From Progne subis subis (taxonomy: Eukaryota > Chordata > Aves > Passeriformes > Hirundinidae), in the NCBI GenBank assembly GCA_022316685.1, contig JAKJHU010000848.1:49752-113751 (forward strand): a DNA stretch of 64,000 bases, read 5' to 3'. Shown here in pieces: positions 33,946-45,884 of this stretch. A program made the position numbers and the translations under genes. The notes beneath the pieces were generated by a model. It saw only the letters and a list, made by a program, of their open reading frames with translations. It did no database searches and had not been told where the DNA came from. Numbering within the stretch: the stretch's first letter is position 1; each line of letters begins with the position of its first letter.

Positions 33946-34668
33946 GTGAGTGTGAGCTGATAAAGAATTGGGGTTTGTGATCCCTGCAGTTCTGTCAGGG
34001 AGTTCACTCCGGCCCGTTCGGTACCAGGGGCTGGGGGGCACTGGGGACACTCGGGGAGGACAGGGGACGGTGGCATTTGGATTGCACTCCAGGGGGGACA
34101 CAGGGGAGTTGCAGCACTGGGACTGGGGTCCTGTGGAGCTCTGAGGGAAACTGAGGGGACAGGGGATGGTGGGAGTGGGGTCATGGGGAGGCTGGGAGAC
34201 ACGGGGGTAGGGGGTGGTGCCTGGATTTGGGTTGAGGTCGTGGGGCAACACTGAAGAAATTGGGGACTGGGAGTGGGATTGGGGTGTGGGGATGGGCTGA
34301 GGGGAATACTGGGAGGTTCAGAGAGTGACTCCAGGATGTGGGTCAGGGTTCGGGTGGGGGGATGAGAGGAGTTGTAATCATGGGAGTAGGACTGGGATTC
34401 TGGAGGGGCCAGGAGGACATGGTACTGTGGGACTGGGGGACCCTGAGGGATTGGGGGACATTGGGAGGAACAAGTAACCCCAGGATTGGGGATCAGGGAC
34501 CCCGGACATGTCCAGGGGCTCTCCTGGCCAGGAGTGCCTCCCATCCCACTGGGCTGACCCCACTCCCCTCCCAGTCCCTCCCTAAGGAAACCTCCCTGTG
34601 TCACCTCTGTGTACCCCTGTGTACCTCCCATCAGTGTCCCCTCAGTGTGTCCCCTCTGTGTCCCCCAG
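33946..34668 (+). other. G-rich intron 1 of ART copy G
   Basis: About 720 bp with dense G-runs on the coding strand; no gene inside. Confidence 0.5.
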
Positions 34669-34701
34669 TGTCCCACACTCTCCTGGTGGCCTCTCCCCTC
34701 C

Positions 34702-35538
34702 ATGGCCCCCCTGGCTCACACCCTGGCACTGCTGGCAATGGCCGTGGCCACTGCAGCCATTGATGAGGAGCATATGGACATGGCCCAGAACTCCTTCGAT
34801 GACCAGTACCGGGGCTGCGGCCCTGCCGTGACCGCGGCGTTGCCGGCCCTCAACCGCTCCGAGTTCCAGGACAATCCTGTGTTCGCCCAGGCCTGGCTTA
34901 AGGCCGTGGCTGAGTGGCAGAGGAAGGGGTCCCCTGTGTCCCCTCTGTCGTCCTCAGCCCAGGCCATCGCTGTCATGGCCTACTCAATGAAGTACGTGTA
35001 CAGGCCGTTCAATGAGGCCGTGCGCGAGGCCGGGAGCTCCCCCCAGGAGTACAGGGACAACTTCTACTTCAAAACGTTGCATTTCCTGCTGACCCAGGCT
35101 CTGGTGAAGCTGAGGGAGGATCAGAATGCGCGGTGTCGCAACGTGTTCCGGGGTGTGAGTGACATCTGCTTCATGGCGCGGCGTGGCCAGAGGGTCCGGT
35201 TTGGTCATTTCACATCGATGTCGCTGAGCAGAGAAGTCGCCGAAGACTATGGGACAGACACGGTATTCCAGGTGTACACGTGCCACGGTGTGGACATCCA
35301 GGCTTTTTCCTACAATCAAGGTAACCATGAGGTGCTGATCCCACCATACGAAGCCTTTGAAGTCACCAAAGTCACCTGGGTATTGGGCAAGTCAAGGATC
35401 CATCTCCGCTCCGATGGGATCTCCAGCAACCACAACTGCGAGTGGCTGGAAGTTGACACCACAGGGAACAGCCTGGGGGATGGGGACACCCACTGTGGCC
35501 ATGGGGACATCCACGATAAGGCACAGGGGACACAGTGA
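34702..35538 (+). CDS. Ecto-ADP-ribosyltransferase-like, group II, copy G (read-through form)
   Basis: Open from the ATG at 34702 to the TGA at 35536-35538, about 278 residues. It has a signal peptide, R150 in VFRG, S172-M-S174, and N208-H-E210 before VLIPP. The second Glu, thought to contact NAD+, is kept, but the first Glu needed in this family for arginine transfer is Asn, so NAD+ hydrolysis or another acceptor is possible. The last-intron donor is mutated (GAAGTTGAC) and the acceptor of the tail exon ends CCG, so the hydrophobic tail is probably not joined. The frame instead runs about 26 residues into the former intron (from VDTTGNSLG). A soluble secreted product is the simplest prediction; it may also be unexpressed. 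It is divergent from F. Confidence 0.75.
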   Translation: MAPLAHTLALLAMAVATAAIDEEHMDMAQNSFDDQYRGCGPAVTAALPALNRSEFQDNPVFAQAWLKAVAEWQRKGSPVSPLSSSAQAIAVMAYSMKYVYRPFNEAVREAGSSPQEYRDNFYFKTLHFLLTQALVKLREDQNARCRNVFRGVSDICFMARRGQRVRFGHFTSMSLSREVAEDYGTDTVFQVYTCHGVDIQAFSYNQGNHEVLIPPYEAFEVTKVTWVLGKSRIHLRSDGISSNHNCEWLEVDTTGNSLGDGDTHCGHGDIHDKAQGTQ

Positions 35539-35747
35539 CACTCACCGGGGTTGGGGGACAGGGAGAACCACTTTGTGTTTGTGGGGAGAAGGACACCTGG
35601 TGCAGGGGACAAGGACAGGGATGCCCAGTGCTGGGGACACCAAGCCTGAGGACACCCATGGAGGGCACAGGGACAGGAATGCCCAGGACAGGGCACAGGA
35701 ATTGAGACCCCCACATCTGGGAGGGGACAGGGACACCCTGCCAGGGA

Positions 35748-35760
35748 GGACAGGGACAGA

Positions 35761-35800
<40 letters not shown>

Positions 35801-35811
35801 GGACAGGGACA
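35748..35811 (+). repeat. GGGACA hexamer repeat in former intron 2 of copy G
   Basis: About nine units with one short unit (GGGACGGGACAG). This is the longest array of the group II copies in the window. Confidence 0.8.
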
Positions 35812-36101
35812 CCCACCATTCTGACGCTGTTCCTCTCTGCCAAAGGCAGCGCTGTAGGGACAGGTCCTGTGTGCTGGATGTGGGTGGGCTGGGACCCCAT
35901 GGCACACCCTGAACCCCTGTCACCTCTAAGCCCACCATGACCCCCCTGACCTCCCTAGCCCCTGTACCCTCCCCATACGCACCAGCACCCTGTCACCTGT
36001 CAGCTCATGGCCCCCATCTCTCCTATCACCCCTAACACCCCCATTATGGCCCTCCCCAACCCCCTCACTCATGGTGCCCCTGACACCCCTTTTTCCCGCC
36101 G

Positions 36102-36186
36102 GTGGAAGCATCCCTTGGCCCCCTTCCACCTCGGAGGACTCGTCCTGGCCACCACAGCACTGGCAGTGGCCACCGGGATCCTCTGA
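36102..36186 (+). pseudogene. Dead tail exon of ART copy G
   Basis: Matches the tail exon of E but is one base shorter (a C run near 36111), so the hydrophobic frame is shifted, and it lacks an AG acceptor. Confidence 0.7.
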
Positions 36187-36679
36187 ACACAAGGCCACCA
36201 ATGTCACCAAGGTCACTATGGTCACTGTGGCAACCACGGCCACCATGTCCACCAAGGTCACTGTGATCACAGCGGCCAGCACGATCCAAGCAGGAATATG
36301 GAGAGGAATCTCTGTCTGAGAGGGGACTGGACACTGCCCGGGTCAGCTGATGGCCGGCCAGGCCCAGCTCTGGTGCTTCACCCTCACTTGTCAATTTGGG
36401 CTTAGTGATTTGGGCCGCTTTTAGCCCAATTCAGCACCAAAATCAGCACGAGGCCCCTCTCCGTGCAGCCTCCATGGAACTGTGCCTTGGCCACATTCCA
36501 GGCAGAGCATCCTGTCTTATCTGGCACTTCAGGGGGACCTTAAAGCCTGGAAACTGGGAGATTCCAGAGGGCAAGGGCAGGTCCTGTCCCTGGGGAGGGA
36601 CAGTCCCCAGTGTCCCAGCTGGGGGGACCTGCTGGAGCAGCCCTGCAGAAGGACCTGGGGCTGCTGGTGCGTTTTATAG

Positions 36680-37350
36680 CATGGTAGAATGATGATTGGC
36701 TCTCGCAATTAAGAGATGAATATTGTGTGTGCGTGTGTTAAGGGAATTTTTGTTGAGATTTGAATTTCTTTTTGTGAGAAGTGCACCTTATACGGCTCTG
36801 TGCAAGATGTCTACGGTATGTATTATCTTGTATTGATTCGTAGTGCTGTATTAATATTTTGATAGTATGGTAAATGCAGTTTTGTCATCAAAATGTAGTT
36901 TTAGAAGTTAAAATAGAAATTATGTATGTGAGATATATAGATATATATTTAAAGAGAGGAAGTGGTACTCGCAAAGAATGGCAGCCACAGGAGACTAAAT
37001 CTTTCGGGAAAAATAATTCATTAATTCCTTATCAGAGAGAGAACTTCTCCTGCTGCACTCAGCCCAGAAGATGCCATAGGAAAAAAGTGACGCTGACAAG
37101 AGAGAATCCTTTGTTCAATAGAATGCGCCATGTATGAGATGTATGAATTCTCAACTGGCTATTGTTTTAAGAGTTAATCTCTGTTAACGGGGTCTCTTTT
37201 GGACCTTATTTGCCCAGTCACCCAAACTACTACTTTGTCTTTATTCCCTCGTATTGTCCTAACCTAATTGTTCACATTTTTATTACTCTAATTCTGTACT
37301 ATTTTTATAACTATTTTATTACTGTTAAACTTTTAACATTTTAAAACAAT
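36680..37350. other. AT-rich unclassified block (second copy)
   Basis: Duplicate of 25071-25760; no gene or family signature. Confidence 0.4.
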
Positions 37351-38410
37351 CGATTGGCGTTTTTCCTTACGTTGTGTAACTCTCTCACTGAAGGTTGGTT
37401 TTGGAACCCTCTGTTCTCCCTATAATCCCCTTTTCCTCCCTCTGTGTCGTTGCCATCGGACAACCCTGGCTGTCGGGATTGTCAGGGACAATTGTGGAGG
37501 GAGCACGTGTCCGTGTGCCCTTGCACGGTGACTTACTAAAGAAATAGGGGTATTGATCTAGTATCGATACACAACTGTGACGGACAAAACTCTCTCACAG
37601 TTTAAAGTTAGAAAGTTGATGTTCATTGCGGCCGGGCAGCGCGTGGGATAGCTCCCTAATGCCCGCTGTGAAATTCACAGGTAATTACAAACCTTTTATT
37701 TACAGAAGTGTTGAATACACAAATACAAATGCATATTCATACCCTGTCACCTCCCATTCCTCGCTTTGTATGCTAATTGGCAAAAGGGATTAAGCATGCG
37801 TAGTTTGCTTCCTAAAATGAGTCAGGGGTCTGTTCTGGGGAGGGGACACAAAAAAAAGGAAGTAAGATAAGTCTTCCTCGTCCTGACCTTTCTACCTTTT
37901 CAATGATAAATTCAGTGATAAATGAATCCTTGTTAGAACTTACAGTTTCCTGTGTTCAATGGGTTCTTTAAGCAGGAAATCTGCAGCTATCTGATGTCCC
38001 ATTATTTACAACACTGCTTTTCGCTACAAGCATAGTTATACAAACATAAAGCTGACAAGCAATGAGTTACTAAATCCAGGGTGGCTTATCTAAGATCCGA
38101 CCTCTGTTAATGGCAAACAAAGCTTAATTACCTACTTCAGCTAATTCAGCAACTATTATCTCAACTTTCCTAATGTTAGGAAAATTAATCCACAAACACC
38201 AGAGGTTTCTGTCCAAAAAGGAGACAGAGGAGTCCTTTTACTTTATTCAAATAAAGGAGAGGCCATGGGGCATTTCTTCCGGGTCTATCAGATTTTCAGG
38301 ACACAGCCTCCTTTTTCCCAATTTCCCAGCTGCATTTCCCTCTCTCTTTCCTCATTGGCTGAGGTACTTGACAGGTACAGGCTTCCCAAAATGCCTAAGA
38401 CCTAAGATTC
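37351..38410 (-). repeat. Diverged LTR-like block (second copy)
   Basis: Duplicate of 25761-26819; no gene. Confidence 0.5.
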
Positions 38411-39368
38411 CCCTTTTAATGTGTGAAGCCCCTAATGTTTAATTCTGATGGGATTTTGGGATTTTCCCCACTGTTGCTTTCATATTTCATATCCAATTTC
38501 ATTTATAAACAAACCTGCAAGTTTGTTTGTAAAGGCAAATATCTTCTTTTCCATTCATCAACCAGTAGAATCCTTCCCATTGTTTCTCGCATCTTCTCAG
38601 TGCTGGTTTTATCGATCAGCAGACCCAGGACTTGCTTGTAAAGACAAATGCTGTCATTCCTCTCACTAAAGTCCTTAATTCTTCAAAATTCATGTCTCAG
38701 TGGGGCAGTTGGGAATGGGGAAAGCTGTCACCGGGGAGGCTTGGCATGACAACAGCTGACCTCCAATCAGGCTGCAGGAAGGTCTCCACCAACGGACAGC
38801 CGGGAAGAGTCGACTGGCAGACTTTGGGAGCGGCCCGGGACACAGAAGGAAAATGTCTGGATATATGACTGCTATGGCTCTGGATTTGGCTGCTGCAACA
38901 GCAGGGGTATAAAAGGCAGAGCCGCCATTTTGTGGATGTGCGTCTGGCTGCAACCGAGCACCCAGTGCTGTCCCTTATTCCTTATTCAGTCTCTTTGTTG
39001 TGTTGTGAGATTTAACTAATCTTTAAAATTTTAAAGTGAGCAGTCGTTTCTCTCAGGTTTCTTTCCTTTTGTTCCTTTTACTTATACAATTTTTCCCCAT
39101 AAGTGTTCTCCAGTTGTTTTCAGTCTTCTGATGTTTGCATTTCTGTCGTGGAGTTTCTCATGGATTGGAACAGGGATTGGAGAATGAGGTTGCCACCTCT
39201 GCGACCCCACTTGTCCAACTAGAAGTCCATCAACTGTCCCTCCTCCAGAGAGGAATGGGAAATTCATCACTTTGTTTATGTTACCATGCGTGAGAAACTC
39301 CAGTACAAAACTGCAAACATCGGAAGGCTAAAAAGAACAGGACACCATGAGTTGCTCAAGACAGTATG
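38411..39368 (+). mobile_element. Putative LTR-derived block with TATA box (copy 3)
   Basis: GGTATAAAAGGC at about 38906; matches 9541-10510 closely, consistent with the copy C / copy I block duplication. Confidence 0.45.
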
Positions 39369-41387
39369 AATGGGTACTTAAGATAAACAAAAGAAGTGGC
39401 CAAGCTCAGGGGAGGAGGGCAACTGGTTGCACTTCTCTCATCTGGTGAGACAGAAACTTTAAAGAATTAAGGATTTTAGAGGGGTCATGATTTTATTTCG
39501 AGATAAGCTTTTCTGAAATTAACTAATGTAGACAAGTAGGCTTTGCTGAAATTAAAGATTTGTAATTAACTGAGAGAAACTGGGTTTGGGATCACTCTCC
39601 TGTGTTAGAATAACTGATGACTTGTCAACTTTATGTTGGGTCAGCTGTGTTTGTAATGAAGAATACAGAAACTGATCAATAGCTGTTAGGATCATAAGAC
39701 AATTGTAGGCCTCCTCTGCCCAGAAACCCATTCAACAGTCACAAAGACAGGAAATAGGAGTCCTACCAAGCGTTCATTTGTCATATTTGCATTGACATGG
39801 TAGAATGGTCAGAATGAGGAAGACTTCCTTACTTCTCATTTTGGGACCCGTCCCCTGAAAAGGAACACGACCCATTTCTAAGCACAAACTACACGTGCTT
39901 CATTGCCTTTTATCTAATTACCATATGAAGCAGGGAATGGGATGTACTGGGGTTATGAATATGCATTTGTGTTTGGGGTATTCAATGCTTTGTAAATAAA
40001 AGGACTTTGTGATCACCTGTGAATTGCGACGTGTATTTGGGAGCTATCCTGCACACTGTCCGGCGACGTCATAAACATACACTTTCTAACTTTCAACTGT
40101 GAGAGAGTTTATGTCCGTCACAGTTGGGTATCGAAACTAGATAAATACCCATATTTTCTTTCATAAGTCACTGGCAGCTTCTCTCCAATGGGCAGAGATA
40201 TTGTATAACTGGGCTGATAAAAGACAGGGCTGGGGGAGCTGCTGGCGCTCTCTCTCCTTCGGCTTTGGAGGAGGGGCGGTTGGAGCTGCTGCTTGGGGAA
40301 GGGAATTCACTGCTGCTGCCAGAGCCCAGACCAGAGCTGCTTCTTCTGCCCTGGGGTGAACTTCTGCTTGTGAGAGCAGCTCCTGAAGTGGGATCTCATG
40401 AGGATCTACCTCACTAGAAAAGAAGGGCCGTGCTCGGGTGCCCGGGATCCTGAGTGCACGTCTCCCTGCCCTGTTGGGATCCGGGCTGCAGCTGCCCCTT
40501 CCCCGCTGCTCCTTCAGCACTGCTCCGAGTTTTTTACTGCACTGTAGCCCTCAGGCCCTGCCTGCCGAGACGTCCTGCTGTCCCAGCTTGCTGTTTCCGT
40601 GAGTCCTGCTGGGGCACAGGGATTGATTGTCCCAGGCTCTGTGAAGCGAATCCTCCCTTCCAAACCTTCCCATCTTTGCCAAGCTGGCATTAGGAGGAGA
40701 TGATTGTTTAGATTTGTGTGTGGATTTGAGCAAAGGTGTTTGTGATGGACCAAGTGATATTAATCCCATAAGGTGCTTGAAGAGAGACAGAGATGAGAAG
40801 CCCTCTGTGCCAGTGAAGAAGTGAGAAGATATCTCTGTGCCTTGAGATGAAGAATCCTTTGCCTTTAGAGAACAAAGACTCCACGAGCACAGGTTATGGA
40901 GTTGGTATGCTTTACTTGGCACCCGGAGTAGCTCCTCCAAAGATGTGCGCCCCAAACAGAGCAGGTGCTCTCTTGAAATACACTTAAATTCAAACATATT
41001 GATGAAAGTTTCAACATTGCCTATACATATCCAAGACTATCCCTGCCTACTCTCGCTTCATAGGTTAATCAGCTTCTTTTGGTCTGCGTTTGCACATTGT
41101 CTCCTGGTGGTCTCCCATATCCCCTTGAACCTGTCATTTCCTTGCAAAGTTCAGATGTTCAGGTTGTCTGGGTTATGCAAGAGACTTTATGGGGACCCAT
41201 CTCTCCTATTAACCTAAAGTTCAGGAGTTCAAACTTTCTGTCCAACCACAAGGGTTCTGTGGCACACTACATGTCTCCAGAGACATCAGGAGCCATTTTC
41301 AAGACACTGACAACCATTTCTCCTGAAGAGCCCGACCCACGGAGTTGTTTTGCAAAGATGTCCCCATCCATCTCCCCTAAAAAATGC
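39369..41387 (+). repeat. Block P4 (direct orientation)
   Basis: Fourth copy of the 10511-12520 block, upstream of copy I's 3' flank. No gene supported. Confidence 0.65.
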
Positions 41388-41440
41388 TTCCCTGTGAGGG
41401 CAGTGAGGCCCTGGCACAAGTTGCCCAGAGAAGCTGCCGC
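41388..41440 (+). mobile_element. Short CR1 remnant at a block junction
   Basis: Keeps only CCCTGTGAGGGCAGTGAGGC and about 30 further bases, then jumps directly to GCTGTTTAACCCTGCTCGCT, so about 0.4 kb present at 12590-12840 is deleted here. Confidence 0.7.
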
Positions 41441-42364
41441 TGTTTAACCCTGCTCGCTGCTGCCCTACAGGGGCAATTCCCTGATCTTTAAAAAAATCTC
41501 CTGATTTTTAAGAAAAAGGTTTTCCTGAGGGAAACATCAGGATTTTTAATAAGCAAATGGGTGATGGTGCCTCTGTCCCCCTTTGTCTATTCTAATTTTC
41601 ATCGTTTTCCTTTCTGATGTGTTTTCTTCTTTTTTCCTCCCAATGTATCTTCTGTTGCGCCGACTCAAATATGGAACTTGGAACTGGCCCTCAGTCATGC
41701 TTTTCTAACTGTTCTGAGCAGCTCTCCCCGCAGCTCCTCAGTCACTCCAGTGTTCCAGGCCTTCACTGGGCATGTTCCAGCCCTCCAGCAGCCCCTCTAG
41801 GTCCTTTATGAGGGGCTGCAGTGAAAAGGAGAGCAGAGGAAAAAGGGAGGAACATTTTCCCTTTGCCTCTCTGAAGATGGAGGTTTGAAACATAAAGCTT
41901 TAAGTCACCACTATTGAACACACCAGGAACTGCTTTATTGTAGGAAATGACGTGCCCTGCAGAAAGGGCTCTAAAAAAGCTATAGCGGATATATCAGGTG
42001 ACGCAGCAGCAATTTGTTTAACTTTTGATATGGCAGGGGAGCAAGGATCAAATTTCTTATGAACGTTTTATGCACCAGGCAAGCAAGCAGCAATTTTTCC
42101 CACTCTGGGCGACCAGCGGCAATTTTTTGGATGCACCAGGCAAGGCAGCCAAGCAGCTTTAGGAGGTCACTGTGACATCGCCATCCCCAAGCCCCTCTAT
42201 TGGGAAGTGCCCAAGCAGCCCCAGGCACTGCCCTCCCTGCTGTCCGTGCTGTCCTGGGCTGTCCCGGCAGCTCCAGCCCTGCCCTTGATGGTCCTGCTGG
42301 CCTTGCACCGCTCTGTCCTGGGCAGCTTTTGATGGGGATTCTCCAGGATGGACCTCTTGTTACA
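41441..42364. other. Non-coding 3' flank of ART copy I
   Basis: Duplicate of 12840-13820. No gene seen. Confidence 0.5.
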
Positions 42365-42705
42365 GTGACAGTGGTGGCTGCAGTGGCTGTGGTGGTCATG
42401 GTGACCATGGTCACTTTGGAACCATGGTGGCCACAGAAGTTACATAGACTGTGGCGGCCTCATGGGTCACAGTGGCCACAATGGCTGTGGTGACCATGGT
42501 GCTTCCAATGCCCAGAGTGGTCCTAGGGGCCAAAGTGGCCACAGTGGCAACAACGGCCACAATGGTCACAGTGGCCAAAGTGACCATAGTGGCCACAGAA
42601 GCCTTGGTGACCTTGGTGTCTCATTTCTCTGCAGGTCCTGGTGGCATTGGTGGGCATGGTGGCCACACTGGCCTCCATGACCACAGCAACCTTGGTGGCC
42701 TTGGT
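42365..42705 (-). repeat. GTGGCCACA-type tandem repeats after the stop of copy I
   Basis: Shorter counterpart of the array at 13825-14300. Confidence 0.65.
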
Positions 42706-43208
42706 GCTCAGAGGGTTTCGGTGATCACTGCCATGGCCACAGTGGCCAGGAGAAGCCCCCCGAGGTGGGGGGAGTTCCTGGGGAGGCTCCCACCTGGGGA
42801 CACAAACAGGGAGGTCAGGGGGCCAATGGAGGGAGGTACAGTGGTGAGGGAGAAGCCCTGAGGATGTGGGGGTCAGAGGGGCCAGAAGGAGGTCCCTGTC
42901 CCCTGTACCCAGCCATGGGTGGCCAAGTCCCCCAACCCCAGGGGGTGTCCCAGCACTGGATGTCCCTGTCCCCCTCACCTGGCACTGGCTGTCCCCATGC
43001 CCTGTGCCCAGCAATGGCTGTCCTGTCTCCCACCCACAGTCCCCTCCTGTCCATGGTTGTCCCCAGCACCGTGTGTCCTTGTCCCCAGCCCTCACTCAGT
43101 GTCCCTGACCCCTCCAGGTTGTCCCATGATGTCACCTTTCAGCCACTCGCAGTCGTAGTTGCTGGCGTTCCCAATGGAGTGAAGCTCAATGACCGTCTTG
43201 TCCCCTTC

Positions 43209-43213
43209 CTTGC
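43209..43213. other. Target-site duplication, left
   Basis: CTTGC, identical to 49873-49877. The empty site is seen in copy A at 4511-4515 (reverse complement GCAAG). Confidence 0.9.
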
Positions 43214-43877
43214 TGTCCTAGGGTAACTTTATGATGCTTGTATCCCCAATCGTCTGTTCTGTTTGGACTCTGTATATTGAGTCCTGTGCCTTTAAGACTG
43301 GTTCTAAGAGCAAGGAGAAGCGCGGAGTTTGTTTTGAGAAAACTGCCTGACTCCTCCACATTCTTCTCCGGACGGTGTTCGGCGGAGGCTTGGAGAGACT
43401 GCAGGACAGAGATCTTTTTGCTTTTAGTTAGTTTCAGCTAGCTAGGGCAGAGAAGTTCCCTGGACTGTTTTTTTTTTTTCTTTCTTTTTTCTTGGAACTG
43501 TTTAAACCTGCTCTGGACTGAAAACCCAGGGGAGCACTGGGGGCTGCACCTGCGGCCCACCGGGGCCTGGAGCTCGGCATTTTCCAGCAGCGCCGGAGGG
43601 ACTGGGACTGAGGAGAGACTGAGAGAGAGCCGAGCTCCACCCACGGCAAGGACTTTCTCAATTTGCCATCTCACTTCAGAACGAGAGGTTTTATTGTTTC
43701 ATATTATTCATTCTTTATACTTGTATGCACTTTATTTGTTTAGTAAAATAGTTTTTTCCACTTTTCTCCACAAAGGTTTTTTTTTCGGACTGGTTGGAGG
43801 GAGGGGCCACTTGGGTTTGCTTCCCAGAGGGATCCTATACAGGGGTTTTCCCCCAAATTTGTCTCCAAACCAGGACA
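43214..43877 (+). repeat. 5' LTR
   Basis: Begins TGTCCTAGGG and ends ACCAGGACA. Compared with the 3' LTR it differs in a T/C tract around 43470 and one extra T in CACTTCAGAACG; I found no substitutions elsewhere by eye. Confidence 0.92.
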
Positions 43878-43887
43878 TACCCTTAAT

Positions 43888-43905
43888 TGGCGCCTACTGG
43901 GGCAA
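43888..43905 (+). other. Primer-binding site region
   Basis: TGGCGCC followed by TACTGGGGC, 10 bases after the LTR. The cognate tRNA is not assigned. Confidence 0.5.
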
Positions 43906-43988
43906 AAGAGAGTGGAAAAAACTTGTATTACTATTAACTGCATTTTTTTGTTGTTGTTGTTGTCCTTTGGGTAGGGATTAAACAGACA

Positions 43989-44489
43989 GTGGCCATGTTG
44001 CTTCTTGAAGTCCTAACGTCTCTTAGAATAGAGTCTTTTCTGCATTTCTGTTCCCTAGGCTTTTTTGAGGTCTTAATACCTTTCTGGTCCCTAGGTTTGT
44101 TTTCCTACCCAGAAATAGCTCCAATATTGTCCTTAACATACAGCTTTTACACTAGGGATGCACAAATTAGAATAGTTATTTTGCTGGGTTCGGTGATTAT
44201 GGCTTACAAGAAGCTTATAAAGATACTGGAGTTTGTTCTGGGTATGTTCAGTTTATGGTTTTTTCGTCCTACCCTGCGTCCTAGTTCCAGCAGCATGTTT
44301 TGGGGATTTATCAATAACTGCACCCAGTTTGTTAGAGGAGGAGTAGGGGATGAGGCTCTTCAGCCTCTTTTTTCCTTCTTCTCTTTTAAGTCAGTTACAT
44401 CACTTTTGGAGAATGTTCAGGGTCTCCTGAATGTTAAAGACCCACCTCCTGGTGTTTCACCTGGTGACTTTCCTCTATATGGCTTATAG
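43989..44489 (+). CDS. Leader open frame of the ERV, unknown function
   Basis: A 166-residue open frame between the primer site and gag, rich in Leu, Phe, Ile and Ser with several hydrophobic stretches, ending in TAG. It is in the same frame as the next gag-like frame and separated from it by only a few codons. I recognise no retroviral domain. It could be an accessory or leader protein, or simply untranslated leader. Confidence 0.35.
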   Translation: MAMLLLEVLTSLRIESFLHFCSLGFFEVLIPFWSLGLFSYPEIAPILSLTYSFYTRDAQIRIVILLGSVIMAYKKLIKILEFVLGMFSLWFFRPTLRPSSSSMFWGFINNCTQFVRGGVGDEALQPLFSFFSFKSVTSLLENVQGLLNVKDPPPGVSPGDFPLYGL

Positions 44490-44498
44490 CTTTCTAGA

Positions 44499-45884
44499 AT
44501 GAGTCACACACTGCTAAACACTGTAGGGCAGCAGATAGAGGCAAGGGAGCAGGGAGATAAATCAGTCACTCAGGCTGCAGCCAACCCCACAGCTATTCAG
44601 GCTGCAGCTAAACCAGACAGTGAGGCTAAGACACCGGCAGTTGCTGCAGTAAAGAAGGGAAAGAAGCACACGGACAAAACCGATCGACCAGTAGATGATG
44701 ATTCAGGTGAAGGATCCTCAGTGCCTCCTGACACCCAGTCGGAAGTCAAACCACCTGACACACAATCAGAAGCTGAAGCAACTGATGATACACAGTCAGA
44801 AGCTGAACCAACTGATACAAATCGGAAGCCCAACCAACTGGTACAAGATCGGGAGTCCAACCAACTAGCACACGATCAGAAGCCCAACCAGCTGCTACAA
44901 GATCAGGAGCCCAACCAACTGCTACAACATCAAGAGCCCAACCAACTGCTACAAGATCAGGAGCCCGACCAACTGCTACAAGATCAGGAGATACTATTGA
45001 GTCCTTTTCCCTGAAGGACCTTCGTGGCCTAAGAAAGGATTATACTCGACGACCTGATGAATCTATAATTAGTTGGTTAGTCCGTCTTTGGGATGCTGCA
45101 GGCGAGGCTACAATACTGGATGGCACTGAAGCGAGACATCTTGGATCCCTATCACATGATCCAGTTATTGACCAAGAAATGATGAGGGAGGCTAGTCCTT
45201 GCAGTCTCTGGGAACGGGTCTTGAGAAGCGTGGCACAAAGATATCTGTGTGCCGACGATCTCTATCTGCAGCAAACTCAGTGGAAAACCATTGAACAAGG
45301 GATTCAGCGCTTGAGAGAAATGGCAGTGGCGGAGATTGTCTTCTCAGATGACCTAAACACTAGGAACCCCGACTTGGTACCATGTACACCTGTAATGTGG
45401 CGAAAACTTGTACGACTTGGGCCACAAGAATACTCCTCTGCTTTAGCAATAATGAAGCGGGATGAGACAGAGGAGACTGTGCTGATATGGCGAAGAAGCT
45501 CCGAACATATGCAGATGCCGTGCATGGTCCAACACATGCAAGAATCGCAGCTTTGGAAACACAGGTGCGGGGATTAGCAGACAAGATAAAGGAGATCTCA
45601 AAGAACTCAAGGAGAACATTCTCCAGATCTCTGCAGTACAAGTTAGGGGCTCTGGCACCACACGCAAACGTTCCCTAGATAGAGAGGGAAAAGGCATTCC
45701 ACGAGCTAAGCTGTGGTCCTTCCTGCGTGATTGTGGAGAAAACATGAAAAGATGGGATGGAGAATCTACTGATGCTATGACACAACGGCTGCATGAATTG
45801 TTGGATGGCAAGACTGTGAGAGGAAGTTCTAGCAAGAAGGAAGCAGCTCCGGTTACCCAGGGAAATAGGGATAATCAGGCTTAG
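44499..45884 (+). pseudogene. gag: gag-like region, frame-broken
   Basis: Starts with MSHTLLNTVGQQ, then a charged Ala/Lys/Glu region and tandem 9-residue repeats (QDQEPNQLL-like; 27-bp units at about 44815-44992). The frame then changes: a second part about 44990-45577 has a capsid-like helical character, and the last part about 45550-45884 returns to the first frame, ending in TAG at 45882-45884. Assignment to gag rests on position and composition; no zinc knuckle was seen. The frame changes leave no continuous polyprotein in this copy. Confidence 0.6.

Larger units (their letters stand above)
30150..41390. repeat. Tandem segmental duplication, unit 2 (with ART F and G)
   Basis: Second copy of the 18.5-30.15 kb unit. 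It lacks the solo LTR found at 27781-28166 and ends in the CR1 fragment at about 41391. Confidence 0.8.
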
